Assembly (NCBI RefSeq): GCF_009755885.1
Contig: NZ_VYIX01000002.1
Coordinates: forward strand, 1-64,000
DNA: 64,000 bases
Reading direction: 5' to 3'
Origin: Brachyspira sp. SAP_772
Lineage (GTDB): Bacteria; Spirochaetota; Brachyspiria; Brachyspirales; Brachyspiraceae
This document shows, piece by piece, positions 45,867-57,250 of the stretch (position 1 is its first letter; each line of letters opens with the position of its first letter). Made by a program: the position numbers and the translations under genes. The notes beneath the pieces were generated by a model. It did not search any database. It worked only from the letters and a program-made list of their open reading frames with translations, and was not told where the DNA came from.

Positions 45867-48491
45867 TTAATAGAATGGATGGTTCATTGTAAATGCAATT
45901 CCCCAGCCTCTTCCAAGCCACTTACCAAGAGGAGAATAAGTATCACCCTCAAAGTCTTGGAAACCCTTACCAAAACCAACATCCTCTTTATTGTAAACAA
46001 ATCTCTTAGCAAAATAAAATCTAATATTAAATATAGGTATAGTAAGTCTCAAACCAAAACCTACAGAATACATATATTGTGAAGGGTCAAATATATCTTT
46101 AATATCCATAAACTGTGAAGGATAATTATAAGCATCTCCGTCAAAATTAAGACCTGTAGAATGAGGAAGCCATAATTGACCTGCATCAAGAAAGCCGACA
46201 AATCCTAAAGTTCTAGGTATAATAGGTATACGAAGCTCAGCAAAGAATCTTACTTTAGCCCTACCATAACTCCAAGAATCTGTTTGACCATTCTCATTAG
46301 GCAAGTCATAAGTACTTAAGCCTCTATTATGTTTAAATATAGTATATTTAGAAGTATCCCAACCTCTAACATCTTCAAATGGGTTAAGATAATAAAGTAC
46401 ATCTGCATCGTTTTGAATAGGAAGTCCCGGAATAGCCACAATCTGACCAATCTCTCCATAGAATGCAAATGATAACCATTCAGTAGCAGGCACAGCCAAG
46501 AAACCTGTAGCATTTAATCTCATTAATTGAGTATGGTTAAAGTAGAAGTCCACTGTACCTCTTAAGAAACTTCCCCTTGTAGGGTTAAGATAGTCGTTTC
46601 TGCTGTCTCTAAGAAGCGAATAAGATACTATAAATGTTGTAAACCAATCACTTTGCCATCTTTCAAAACTTCCGTCTTTTTTATTTATTCTATGAACTAA
46701 ATATTTTTTAATATCATTCAATACGTGATCAGGTCCTGCATCGCTTGCTCCTTGATCATACCACTGCTGATACTGCTGTACAATGGTGTCAAATGTCAAG
46801 AAAGTAGAGTAGTAGTCAAAGAAATAATAACCAACTCTCGCAATACCTTCAAAACCATGCCTTGTATAGTAAGAATATTTAGGAAGTCCAAATTGATCTG
46901 TACCTATTTGGTCTCCTGTATTAACACTTTCATTAAAGTAAGATAAATCAAAACCTAAATATATAGGCAAATTAAGCAAATAAGGCTCTGCAAAATTAAC
47001 TGCTATTCTCTTTTGAGTCTGACCAAACTCACCGCTTAAACCTAATTGCAAGCCACGCCCTAAGAAGTTATTTTCTCTAATAGAAGCAAATATCTTAAAA
47101 CCAGAACCAGTAGAAAAACCGCCTCCTCCAGATACCATAGCAGACTTACCATCTGTAACATTAAGCCCAAGCTCCATAAGCCCTTCAGCAGAACCGGGTT
47201 TTACGCTAATATTAATGTTATCAAAGAATTGCGTATTATATAATCTCTCTTGTACACGCTGTATTTTAGCAGAGTTAAATACTTCTCCCGGTTTTATATC
47301 AATATATCTCTGTATAACAAAGTCTTTAGTTTTAGTGTTTCCGGCTATTGTAATATTTTCTATGTGGGCTTTATCGTTTTCAACTATATCATACATTATA
47401 TTAACTATCTTGTTCTCTTCATTAACCGATATAACAGGTATAACTTGCCTAAATATATAACCCTTTTCAGAATATTTATTTTGTATGCCTTGATAATCAG
47501 CCATATGATAAGTATAATTATATAAAGCACCCTTTTTAGCTTTTATATCTGCTTGTATAACATCAGAAGGTATAACAAAATTACCTTTAAATCCAATATC
47601 TCCAAAATAATATTTATCACCCTCTGTTATGTAAATATCTATAATCAAATCCTGCTCATTTTTTACCTGCGGATCCCTCCACTGATAAGTATATTGAACA
47701 TTATTTACCTTTGCCTTATAATAACCCCTATCAGCATAATACTTTACTATCTTAGACTTATCCTCTTCAAACTTAAACTCGTTAAACTTACCCAAAGATA
47801 AGAAACCATTTTCTTTTGTAGACATTTGTCTCTTTAATTCATTAGCCGAGAAATGCGTATTTCCATGAAAACGAATGCTAGATACCTTAACCTCATTACC
47901 CTCTACAATATTCATCTCTATAACAACGTCAGAAGCAGCTTTATCTTCAGTAACCTTAGGCTCAACATAAGCCTTTAAATATCCTTTATCTTGATAGTTT
48001 GTGATTATAGCATTAACAGCATCATTTAACTTCTGCGGTATATAAGGGTCTCCCACACGCATTATAGGTTTTATAGCATCATTTAAAGCAGTCCTGCTTA
48101 AACGTTTATTGCCGTTGTATATTATATCTTTAATGATAAATCTCTCTGCTACTACTATATTAAGTATAATCCCGTCATCTTCTCTTGTAACATCTATAGC
48201 AACCCTGTCAAAAGATTCTGTATTAAATAAACTTTTTATAGCATTATTAATTTCAGTTCTAGCGAATTTACTTCCTTTCTTAATGGGGAAATTATTTTTT
48301 ATTTGATCCTCAGTAAGTCTTACTTCCCCTGTAACTATTATATCTTTAATGGTAAGACCCTCATAGACAGCGATATTTTGTGAAGTTTGTAAATTGTCAA
48401 AATCACTCTCAGCCGCCCTTAAAAATAAAAAAGCAGTAAAAAGTATAGAAATAGAAATAAAAATGATAAAACGATTCTTTATAAATTTCAC
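45867..48491 (-). CDS. bamA: Outer membrane protein assembly factor BamA
   Basis: The start is taken as GTG at 48491 because ttggag is positioned as its ribosome-binding site. The 874-residue protein has a signal sequence, five POTRA domains (about residues 44-440; for example FIIKDIIYNGNKRLSRTALNDAIK, and ITIAGNTKTKDFVIQRYIDI) and an Omp85 beta-barrel of about 430 residues with the RGW and the end GWGIAFTMNHPFY. BamA inserts beta-barrel proteins into the outer membrane. Its GTG overlaps the TAG of the upstream tamB by one base, so the two are translationally coupled. Confidence 0.96.
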   Translation of the reverse strand: MKFIKNRFIIFISISILFTAFLFLRAAESDFDNLQTSQNIAVYEGLTIKDIIVTGEVRLTEDQIKNNFPIKKGSKFARTEINNAIKSLFNTESFDRVAIDVTREDDGIILNIVVAERFIIKDIIYNGNKRLSRTALNDAIKPIMRVGDPYIPQKLNDAVNAIITNYQDKGYLKAYVEPKVTEDKAASDVVIEMNIVEGNEVKVSSIRFHGNTHFSANELKRQMSTKENGFLSLGKFNEFKFEEDKSKIVKYYADRGYYKAKVNNVQYTYQWRDPQVKNEQDLIIDIYITEGDKYYFGDIGFKGNFVIPSDVIQADIKAKKGALYNYTYHMADYQGIQNKYSEKGYIFRQVIPVISVNEENKIVNIMYDIVENDKAHIENITIAGNTKTKDFVIQRYIDIKPGEVFNSAKIQRVQERLYNTQFFDNINISVKPGSAEGLMELGLNVTDGKSAMVSGGGGFSTGSGFKIFASIRENNFLGRGLQLGLSGEFGQTQKRIAVNFAEPYLLNLPIYLGFDLSYFNESVNTGDQIGTDQFGLPKYSYYTRHGFEGIARVGYYFFDYYSTFLTFDTIVQQYQQWYDQGASDAGPDHVLNDIKKYLVHRINKKDGSFERWQSDWFTTFIVSYSLLRDSRNDYLNPTRGSFLRGTVDFYFNHTQLMRLNATGFLAVPATEWLSFAFYGEIGQIVAIPGLPIQNDADVLYYLNPFEDVRGWDTSKYTIFKHNRGLSTYDLPNENGQTDSWSYGRAKVRFFAELRIPIIPRTLGFVGFLDAGQLWLPHSTGLNFDGDAYNYPSQFMDIKDIFDPSQYMYSVGFGLRLTIPIFNIRFYFAKRFVYNKEDVGFGKGFQDFEGDTYSPLGKWLGRGWGIAFTMNHPFY

Positions 48492-51400
48492 TAAAATCTC
48501 CAACGCGTAACTATGTTAAAGTCTTGTCCTGTTCCTTTTATATTGAAAGGGTTAATTTTATACTCAAATACAAAATTTGCAAGTCTGTAATTTTTGAGTA
48601 AAGAAACTTCAAAACCAAATTGATGGTCAAAATAATAAGCATCCACCGGTCTTCCTAACTCACTTGGCCTTGAAGCATCATTTACTTTATAAGTAACATC
48701 ATATTTCAAATACAAATATTTAGAAACATATTTACCTATACCTACGCTAGTGTTATCCCAAACAGAAGAAGCACTAAGATTATTATTATTCGTAACAAAC
48801 AATAAGTTATTTACAACCGTAGGGCTTAAGTTAATATAATCTATACCCAAAAACTGCCTTACCCAACGCTCTACTGGTCTTAAAACTGTACTTCTCAATA
48901 TTAAATCACTATAATTCATAGTAAGCTGCTGTAATTGGGCATTATTCATATTATTAGCAGAGTTTATAGTGTTTAGATTTTCGGCATAAACTTGATTTTC
49001 TCTATTACCAAAAGTACCCTGAGGTATGCCTGCTAATTGATTAACCTGATACTGTCCAAGCGAAGGAATAGTATAGAATCTTACAGGAGAAATACCGCCT
49101 GTGCTGTCGGTTAATAATTGAGAAACCCTAGCATTCATCTCCATATAAAGCGTAACACTCTCTCCTGAGTTTTGATATTCCAAAGAATCTGAAGAAGCAC
49201 TAACACTTGGAGAATAATATTTTTTGTATGTAAAAGCAGTTGCCTCTATTATAGGGTCATAACTATTAACATCTGGGAATGTTAAAGTACCATTTTCTAT
49301 TTGATACACATTCTGTAAATAATATATACTTCCCCTATCAAAATTAATGGTACCCTCTAACTCTAATCCGTCTCTCAATGTGCTATATACACTCATTTTA
49401 GAGCCGTCTTCAAGGTAAACATCTCCAACCAAATTATGTGTAACACGCACCTGCTGCCAAGCCTCTATAATGAAATCCCAGTAAATTTTACTAGCCATTC
49501 CGTAAACATGCTCTTTATATGTATTTTGAGGGTTTATAGATAATTGAACATCACTTTTCATAAGTGTTAATGTTCCGCCTATTCTTGGTTCAGCTATATT
49601 TCCGCCAACTTGTAAGTCTATGTGTAAAGGACCTCTTATTTTTACAACATTAAGGTCTAATGAACCATTTAAAAGACCTAATTGTTCGTCTGATGAAAGT
49701 AAATCAAAAGCCATGTAATTTATATTATTTTTAAATATTTCAGCTTCACCTGTAATAGCTAAATTCTTCTTGCCCTTGTAAGTAAATGTAAGATTATTTA
49801 CGTTAAACATATTTCCATTAAAATTAAAGTCTACAACTGTACTATCAAATACATCAGAGAAATATGCTATTTTTACCTTCTTTCCATGACCTAAAAATCT
49901 TCCGTCAATTGCAATATCATCTTTAGGTCCATGCATTCTAGCATATAAAGTATAAGGCTTATTATCAACCATAAAGTTAGTTGGTGCTGATTGTATCTCT
50001 GTAAATAATACATTAAATATCTCAAATATCTCTACATTAAGCCTATCAGAAGTTAGAAGCAAATCAACTTGATCTTTGCCAACATCTTTTACAGTGCCGT
50101 CAATATTAAGAATATTATAATCATCATAAACATATTTTAATGCTGTTTCATTCACTCCATCTATATTAGAAATACTTCCTGATATTCCATGACTTTTATT
50201 GTTTTCAAAAGTAATATAATCTTTTTTATAATTTACTATAGTACCAAACTCTGGAAGCTTTCTTTTATTGATTGTTATAGGCGTTGTCTGTATTCTAAAC
50301 TCTTTGCTTCCGTCTGATAAAGAACGCATATTATAATTAATAGTGCCTGAATAAGTACTCAAGAAAAATAATTCATCAACTTCTACAGTCATATTATGCA
50401 AATCTTTTGAAAAATAAGCATAAGGTATCTTTAATTGTTCACCGCTCTTTTTAAATGTTCTAGATTTTACAATACCCGTAGAACCAGTCTTACTCATAAG
50501 TACATCTTTTATTTCAAGCTCATCTGTTTTGTAATAACCTGTTAAAGAAACATCATATCTGTCGCCTAAAACCTCAAAATCTTTTATATTAAATTTATCC
50601 AAATATACAACAGGATCACTAATAAGCCCTATTACAGTGGCGTTTGCAGTGACTATACCGTACATTCCGCCTGCCATTGTAAGATTAAAAGGCAAATCAG
50701 ATATAGTAAGATTTCCAAATACATTATTTTGATTGATTGAAGCATCTAAAGCAATAAGTCCGACGTTATCTGCATCTTTAAGTAAAGCTGTAAACTTATT
50801 AATTCCATCAGAAGAAGAAAGTATACCCTCCCCATATACTCTATTATCACCATAATCCATTATTATATTAGTAAATACTATGCTCGTATTAGAAAGTTCA
50901 AATTGAGTATTTAAAGCAACAACAGGTGAAAGACTCTTATTAAACTTAACATCGCCATACAAATATAATGGCTTATTTCTATAATTATCTATAGTTACAT
51001 CAGCATCAAAAGATATATCATTAACTTTTAACTCATTTGGTGTTGATATATTTAACTCAAAATCTCCATTAGTCTTTATAGAACCATTTGCAACTATTTC
51101 AGAGTTCTCTGTAGAAGCATATAATATTCTAGTTCCATTAGTAGCTATAAGGGTAAAGCCATTTACATTATAATTACCAATAGGAGTCTTTACACTTCCA
51201 TTGGCTTTTACATTGAAATTCTTATCATACTCTACAACAGCACTGGCATTAACTCCGCCGTCTTCTGAAAGCCTATAAAATATATCATTAAGTTCAATCT
51301 TATTGCTATAAGCCAAAGCCCCTACTCTAATCAAATATTCCTCTGTGTAAATTTTTCTAGATGATAAATTTAATACATGAATATTTCCTTTTCCATCTGT

Positions 51401-52936
51401 ATATGAAGCATTGCTTAAACTATATTTAACATTTAGAGAAGATAAATTATCAATAGGATTGCCCCCCAAAAATACAACAAATAACTCTTGAGGTATAATA
51501 CCGCTAGCATCCACTAATACAGGCCTAGTATTGTCTAATGATATATTAACATCAAAAGGCTCTATATACTTATTAGCACTCAAATTCATCTCTATGTATT
51601 TTTCTTTTTTCATATATCTTACAACCCATTTCAAAGGGTGTGTTAAAGCATTGGCATAAGATAACTCTGATATTATAAAACTAGAAGATAATTCTTCATC
51701 ATTAACTCTTATAGGGTTTAATGATAATGAAGCAGATAATTTATTAACTCCCGCAGATATTTCATTAATATTTAAACTCAATACACTTGAAACAGGGTCA
51801 TTTAATGGCACTATGCCGCTAAGTATTATATTGCCGTCTAAAGTATTAACATTAACATTAGATAATATTAGATTATTATTTGTAACTTCAGCATCCGCAT
51901 GTAACGTAAACAATTTATCACTAGCCCTAACGTTAAAATCTAAATATATATCCTTTTCAAGCTCATAATCACCATAAGCATTAATTCTCAAATAATCAAA
52001 ACGATTAATAGCATTGCTAATCATCTTTAGATTGTCTTTATCAGGCTTTATAGTGTTATATAATATTGGTGTGTCTAATGCTATATTTACAAACTTATAA
52101 ACTGTATTTTTATCTATATTAGCATCTAAAAGTTCAAAATTAAGCTTACTTTTGTTATAATCATAATTAAGATTAAGCAAATCTTCTTTTTCTGTATTTT
52201 TTAAATTTAATTTTATAAAATCATTATTATTTGTAGCATTTATATCATATTTAAATAAATCTTTCTCTCTGTCTTTAGCACTTACTATACATGTTAAATA
52301 AGATAAATCAGGATTAACTTCTGTAGAAAAATTAACAATAGTTTCATCTGGAAGACTTAAATCATAAGTAAGAAAATATTTATATGACCTAAAGTTTCCA
52401 TTGAGAGACCTAATAGATACTTGAGTTGTATTTCCTTCTTTGTCTTCTATTTTGGTATTGAAATTTCTAACAAGAATACTTTTATCCAATAATATATCAG
52501 TAACATTTTTAATAATCTCTCTATAATCTGTATTAGCATTGGTATTCGATTGAAAAATGGAAGTATCTAAAAACTCAGGATAAAAATCTGCCTTAGTAAC
52601 ATCAACATCACTAAGCATATAAAATATATCTTTTTTTATGAAAAGTCTTAATGGATTAAACTTTAAAAAAGCTCTCTCCATACTAGCAAACTCTTTATCA
52701 TTACCCTTAGAATAAACTTTCACATCATCAAGAATAATTTCTAATCTAAACGATAAACTTATATCACCTATATGAATATCAATAGGTGCTACTTTATTTA
52801 TATATAAAACAATATTATCTAAATACTTTTGCTTATTTGAAAAAACAAAAGAAACACTAAACAAAGTAGGTATTAAAAAAGCTATCAAGGTAGTAGCTAA
52901 ATAAAGTTTAAAACGCGAGTGCTTTTTGGTACGCAC
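48489..52936 (-). CDS. tamB: TamB/AsmA-like translocation and assembly protein (DUF490)
   Basis: This 1481-residue protein starts at GTG with a ggagg ribosome-binding site. A single N-terminal membrane anchor (about 11-30) is followed by a very long beta-rich region, as in TamB and AsmA-like bridging proteins that carry lipids between membranes. The C-terminal DUF490 domain (about 1080-1481) has the expected LDLNVVKIRGPLHIDLQVGGNIAEPRIGGTL, GTINFDRGSIYYLQNVYQIENGTLTFPD and a terminal Phe. It is upstream of bamA in the same operon, an arrangement known in Borrelia. The stop codon is at 48491-48493. Confidence 0.93.
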
Positions 52937-53104
52937 TCATATACCTCCATAAGGCTATAAATAACTACTTATAATAACCTATTTAAATAAAAATTGTTAT
53001 ATAAAATTTTCGGATATATACTTATTAAAATATATCTTATATATATATTAAATATACAAAAAATATACAGCAAATTTGCAAAATTACATATTTAATTAAT
53101 AAAA

Positions 53105-53818
53105 TTAAATATCCTTTAGTTTTTTAAAAATAGATAAATCTTCTTTATTGGTTATTTTTATATTATTAGATGAGCATTCTATAATACCAACACTTCCAGA
53201 GTACTTGCTATATATCTCGGCATCATCTGTTGCAAGTTTTTTTGTTTTAGCATTCATATATTTATTGATAGCTATTAAGTATTTATTAAAATTAAATGCT
53301 TGAGGGGTGGCTGCTCTATACAAATATGTTCTATCTATTGTTTCTGTAATATTTTTATTACCATCAACTTTTTTTATAGTGTCTGTTACTTTAGAAGCTA
53401 ATATTGCAGCATCATTTTTTAATATATAATTATAAAGACTTAATATTTCTTTTTTGGTTACTAATGGTCTTACACCATCATGAATAAACACATAATCAGT
53501 TTTTATATTATTTTCATTTAAATATTTAATTGCATTATAAACAGAATAAACTCTCTCACTTCCGCCTTCTATATAATGCATAACTTTTTTACTCTTACTA
53601 TTTATATTATTTTCTTTTTCTATACACTTTTTTATATTGTCTATTTCATCTTTTGAACTTACTAAAATAATATTATCAAATTTAAACTTTAACATATTAA
53701 TTAAAGCATGTATAAATATTGGCTTATTATCAACTTTAATAAATTGCTTTTTAACCTTTCCGCCAAATCTTCTTGACTGCCCTGCTATAAGTAAAATTAA
53801 TGTATTATAATTCTTCAT
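53105..53818 (-). CDS. ispD: 2-C-methyl-D-erythritol 4-phosphate cytidylyltransferase
   Basis: The 237-residue enzyme forms CDP-methylerythritol in the MEP isoprenoid pathway. The nucleotide-binding start LIAGQSRRFGGKVKKQF, the GGSERVYSVYNAI and HDGVRPLV motifs, KVTDTIKKV, the TPQAF and TDDAEIY motifs are all present. The start ATG lies inside the last codons of the MATE gene, so the genes overlap by 14 bp and are translated together. Confidence 0.93.
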   Translation of the reverse strand: MKNYNTLILLIAGQSRRFGGKVKKQFIKVDNKPIFIHALINMLKFKFDNIILVSSKDEIDNIKKCIEKENNINSKSKKVMHYIEGGSERVYSVYNAIKYLNENNIKTDYVFIHDGVRPLVTKKEILSLYNYILKNDAAILASKVTDTIKKVDGNKNITETIDRTYLYRAATPQAFNFNKYLIAINKYMNAKTKKLATDDAEIYSKYSGSVGIIECSSNNIKITNKEDLSIFKKLKDI

Positions 53819-55646
53819 TTTTCTTATTCTTTAAATTTTTTCTTTCTTTTTTCTTTTCTTCTTTTTCAAGCTTTCTTTCTTCTCTAAGCTTATGCCTTGC
53901 CTCTCTTCTTAACCTCACATTTTCTGATATTTGCTGTTTTTTAGCTTCTTTTTCTTTCTTTCTCTCTTCATTATATTTTCTATGCTCTTCATTCATTTTC
54001 TCTCTATTTTGTTTTATCTCTTCAAGCTGCCTTTTCCACTCAGCAACATCTTTTGCCCTCTTCTCTTCTCTCTCTCTTATTCTCTCCTCCCTCTCTTCCA
54101 TTCTTTTTAACTTTTCTTCTTCTCTTTTTTCAAACTTTGATAATTTAATAGGGTCTGTAATGTTTTTTATTTTATTTTTTAACTTTAATGTATAATCTTT
54201 TCTTTTTCCAATATTTTTAGGGAAAAATTTAGCACTAAGACCATCTATAAATAATTTTGCTCTAAGCATATATATATTTTGTGTCTTCATATTAATAACA
54301 GATACCCAAGGTACTCTAGTGATAATAATAAAAGCTATAACCCCAGCCATAGTGTTTGAAAATAAATTGCCCCAAAATACTGACCAATACGATAAATATT
54401 TAGTAGTAACTATTATAAATATAAACCTCAATAACCATATCCTAAGTATACTGATTATGAGAGGCACCCGTGTACGTCCAAGCCCAATCAAAGCACCCTG
54501 TGCTACCATAGTAATACCAAACCCTAAAACTCCTAATGCAAATATAGGAAGAGCCCCATTAGCAACATATAAATCTTCTGCATTTCTTGTAAAAAGTATA
54601 GTCATATAAGGTGTTAAAGGTATTACAATTACTATAAGAATAATGGCTGTAATAGCACTTAGCAACATTCCTGTATAGCATGATTTTTTGGCTTTATCTG
54701 CATATTTAGCACCAATATTCATACTTACCATTGTAGTAACTGCAGAACCAAATGCAGCAGGCAAATTAAAACATACTGCTGTAATATTATTAGCTATACC
54801 CTGTCCATTTAATACTGTAGCACCATATTTTTCAACTTCACTATTTATTAAAAAGAATCCTAAATTGCTTAAAAATGTGGTAAGCATTGAAGGAACACCT
54901 ATTATCATGAGTTCTTTCAAAATAGAAATATCAAATTTAAACTCTTTTAAAGATAGTTTATCATCGCTTTCTTTTATAAATAAATCATAATACATCCAAG
55001 CTGTAACTATTGCATAAGTAGAAAAAGATGCTAATACACTTCCAACTATCTCTAAATGCAAAAAATAAACATATACAAAATTGAAAACTATTTTTAATAA
55101 AAGTAATATAACACTTCTTATAAAAGTAGCTTCAGGCTTACCATTGGCATTTTTTATACCATTATATAAAGCAGCTAAAAAAGTCATAGGCATAACAAAA
55201 CTATATAATGATAAATACTGATATACATTTTCTTTAACGCCTGTATGTAAATTCATAGAAACAAGTATGCTTACTAAATATAATGTAGGTCCCATAGCAA
55301 TACCAAATAAAACGCCTGTAACTACTATTTGTGTAGATATTTTTTTTGCATTTTTAAAGTCGCCTAATCCATTATATTGACCCACTATAGCCATAGCAGC
55401 AACACCCAAACCTTGAGATAATGCTGTCATCATATTAATTATAGGTTCTGCAAAGTTTACACTGCTTGCTATAATAGTATTAGTAACATTATTAAGAAAA
55501 AGCCCGTCCATTAGAGGAATCATTGACTGAACTAATGTCATCATCAATGTAGGGATAGAAAGCATTATTAATGTGTTTGTTATAGAGCCATGAAGTATTA
55601 AATCCCTTCTTGCCTCTGTAGATTGGCTTTTAAAAAAATTGACCAT
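53805..55646 (-). CDS. MATE-family efflux transporter with coiled-coil tail
   Basis: This 613-residue protein has twelve hydrophobic helices (about 1-450) with the MATE features: LILHGSITNTLIMLSIPTLM at the start, the LSQGLGVAAMAIVGQYNGLGD loop, and the equivalent AFGSAVTTMVSMNIGAKYADKAKKSC in the second half. It is probably a Na+- or H+-driven exporter of cationic compounds. The last ~150 residues are an unusual, almost fully charged Glu/Lys/Arg helix (EEKLKRMEEREERIREREE) predicted to be a cytoplasmic coiled coil. An aagga ribosome-binding site precedes the ATG. It overlaps ispD. Confidence 0.92.
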   Translation of the reverse strand: MVNFFKSQSTEARRDLILHGSITNTLIMLSIPTLMMTLVQSMIPLMDGLFLNNVTNTIIASSVNFAEPIINMMTALSQGLGVAAMAIVGQYNGLGDFKNAKKISTQIVVTGVLFGIAMGPTLYLVSILVSMNLHTGVKENVYQYLSLYSFVMPMTFLAALYNGIKNANGKPEATFIRSVILLLLKIVFNFVYVYFLHLEIVGSVLASFSTYAIVTAWMYYDLFIKESDDKLSLKEFKFDISILKELMIIGVPSMLTTFLSNLGFFLINSEVEKYGATVLNGQGIANNITAVCFNLPAAFGSAVTTMVSMNIGAKYADKAKKSCYTGMLLSAITAIILIVIVIPLTPYMTILFTRNAEDLYVANGALPIFALGVLGFGITMVAQGALIGLGRTRVPLIISILRIWLLRFIFIIVTTKYLSYWSVFWGNLFSNTMAGVIAFIIITRVPWVSVINMKTQNIYMLRAKLFIDGLSAKFFPKNIGKRKDYTLKLKNKIKNITDPIKLSKFEKREEEKLKRMEEREERIREREEKRAKDVAEWKRQLEEIKQNREKMNEEHRKYNEERKKEKEAKKQQISENVRLRREARHKLREERKLEKEEKKKERKNLKNKKNEEL

Positions 55647-55767
55647 ATATTTCCTTCTAAATTGCTGTATAATAAATAATATAAAGACATAAAATATTAT
55701 AACAATAATAATAAACTTTTAAAGATATTTTTAATTATTTTGTTTAGAATAAATAATATTTTTTTAA

Positions 55768-56721
55768 TTATTTAAAAGTATTTGCTATTGTAAACTCTAT
55801 AGTTTTTCCTACAGCTTCCAAAGTATTAATATCTATTTTGTCTATTGTGTCATTTTGAGTGTGATGATATTTATAGCTCATATCTATAACATCTATAAAA
55901 GGAATATTGTTAAAAATAAAAGGAGTGTGGTCATCTATTATGCCGCCATAAAAATCATTTACAAAAAACTTTTCATAGCCTAAATATCTAGCATTAGACC
56001 ATACATTTTTATAAATATCAGAATAATAAGTATAAGCAAAGTTCTCATATTTAAATAAAGCCTCACTGCTTCCAACCATATCAAGAAGTATTCCGAACTT
56101 AATTTTATTTTTATCTAACACATTATCATTTACAAAAGCAATGCTTCCCTGTATCCAATCAGTTTCAATAGGTGAAGTGCCTACAACATCAAATAAATCT
56201 CCATCATCTTCAAGGTCAAACAATACAAAACATATGCTATAATCAAGCTCATAATTTTTTAAAGCATTCATAAGCTCAAGCAAAACCCCAGAACTGCTTG
56301 CACCATCATTAGCACCATCTATTGGTTTATTTCTGTTTGCAGGCAATGGGTCTTTTTCTGACACACTTCTACTATCATAATGACTTGCTATTATAATATA
56401 GTTATCAGTTTTGCCATTTAAAAATGCATATATGTTCTCGCCTTCTCTCCCTTTTATGTATGGAGCTTCAAATTTATGACTAAATACTTCATAGCCCATA
56501 TTTGAAATTTCTTTTTTAAAATATTCTCTCACCTTTTTATGTGCTTCACTTCCATAATTGCGAGGCCCTAAATCTGTTTGAGCTTTCACATAATCATAAG
56601 CTTTTTTAGAATCAAAATATAATTTAGGATTGCTAGAAGATAAATTGTTATTTAAAGCATTAGCATTGCTGCAAGAAAATAAAAACATACAAATAAAAAC
56701 GGCAAAAATATTTTTAATCAT
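55768..56721 (-). CDS. M28-family lipoprotein peptidase/glutaminyl cyclase-like enzyme
   Basis: The 317-residue protein has a lipobox (LFSC, Cys17). The M28 metal ligands are visible: His in IASHYDSRS, Asp in IDGANDGASSSG, the LFDLEDDGD acidic cluster, a later Asp in LLDMVGSSE and His in DDHTPF. The YDSRS, GANDGA and LLDMVG pattern resembles bacterial glutaminyl-peptide cyclotransferases (which make N-terminal pyroglutamate) at least as much as aminopeptidases. The ribosome-binding site is weak. Pyroglutamyl-peptidase encoded elsewhere in the window could act on such products, but that link is speculative. Confidence 0.8.
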   Translation of the reverse strand: MIKNIFAVFICMFLFSCSNANALNNNLSSSNPKLYFDSKKAYDYVKAQTDLGPRNYGSEAHKKVREYFKKEISNMGYEVFSHKFEAPYIKGREGENIYAFLNGKTDNYIIIASHYDSRSVSEKDPLPANRNKPIDGANDGASSSGVLLELMNALKNYELDYSICFVLFDLEDDGDLFDVVGTSPIETDWIQGSIAFVNDNVLDKNKIKFGILLDMVGSSEALFKYENFAYTYYSDIYKNVWSNARYLGYEKFFVNDFYGGIIDDHTPFIFNNIPFIDVIDMSYKYHHTQNDTIDKIDINTLEAVGKTIEFTIANTFK

Positions 56722-56868
56722 AAATCAATCACTTTTAATTTTTTAATATGTTTTAGTCTAATATAAATAAATTAAAAGTCAATGAAATAGCAATAAAAAG
56801 AAATATGTTTTGTTAAAAGTATTTTTTATTTTTGTATTTTTGACTCACAATATAAATATTGTTTTAAA

Positions 56869-57150
56869 TTTTGCACTTTTTGCAACTTTTTGCGGCGGGA
56901 AAAAGTTGAATAAAAAACCATATAACAAAATATAGTTATTTTAGAATATATTGAAAATTTTTAACTTTTTTATTTTTATTATTTGCAGGGCTTTGCCCCC
57001 CTGCGAAGCGTGCCCGTAGGGTAGCACCCCAGTTCTTTTACGACCGAAGGAAGTGCCTGCGACTGAAAGAAGTACCTTTAGGTATGGTATTGGTATAAAA
57101 GAAGCAAAAGAACTGCATTTTTATGGAATATAGTCATAAACATATGGTAT
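56869..57150 (+). repeat. Family A repeat, isolated right-hand copy
   Basis: The terminal stem caacttttt (56883-56891)/aaaaagttg (56900-56908) is followed head-to-tail by a left half with gggctttgcccc, gcgaagcgtgcccgtagg, two variable modules and ataaaagaagcaaaagaactgc. It accounts for most of the 529-bp gap 56722-57250 between asd and the M28 gene, more than 40 kb from the other A copies but in the same orientation. Confidence 0.8.
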
Positions 57151-57191
57151 TATTTTATATATATTTATAAGCAGCAAAATTAAAACAATAT

Positions 57192-57225
57192 AAATAAAAA
57201 AGGCACTCAATATAATTGAATGCCT
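57192..57225 (-). terminator. Terminator downstream of asd
   Basis: The arms aggcactcaa (57201-57210) and ttgaatgcct (57216-57225) pair with one wobble; on the minus strand a T-run follows. Confidence 0.8.
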
Positions 57226-57250
57226 TATAGTTTTATACTAAATAATATTA

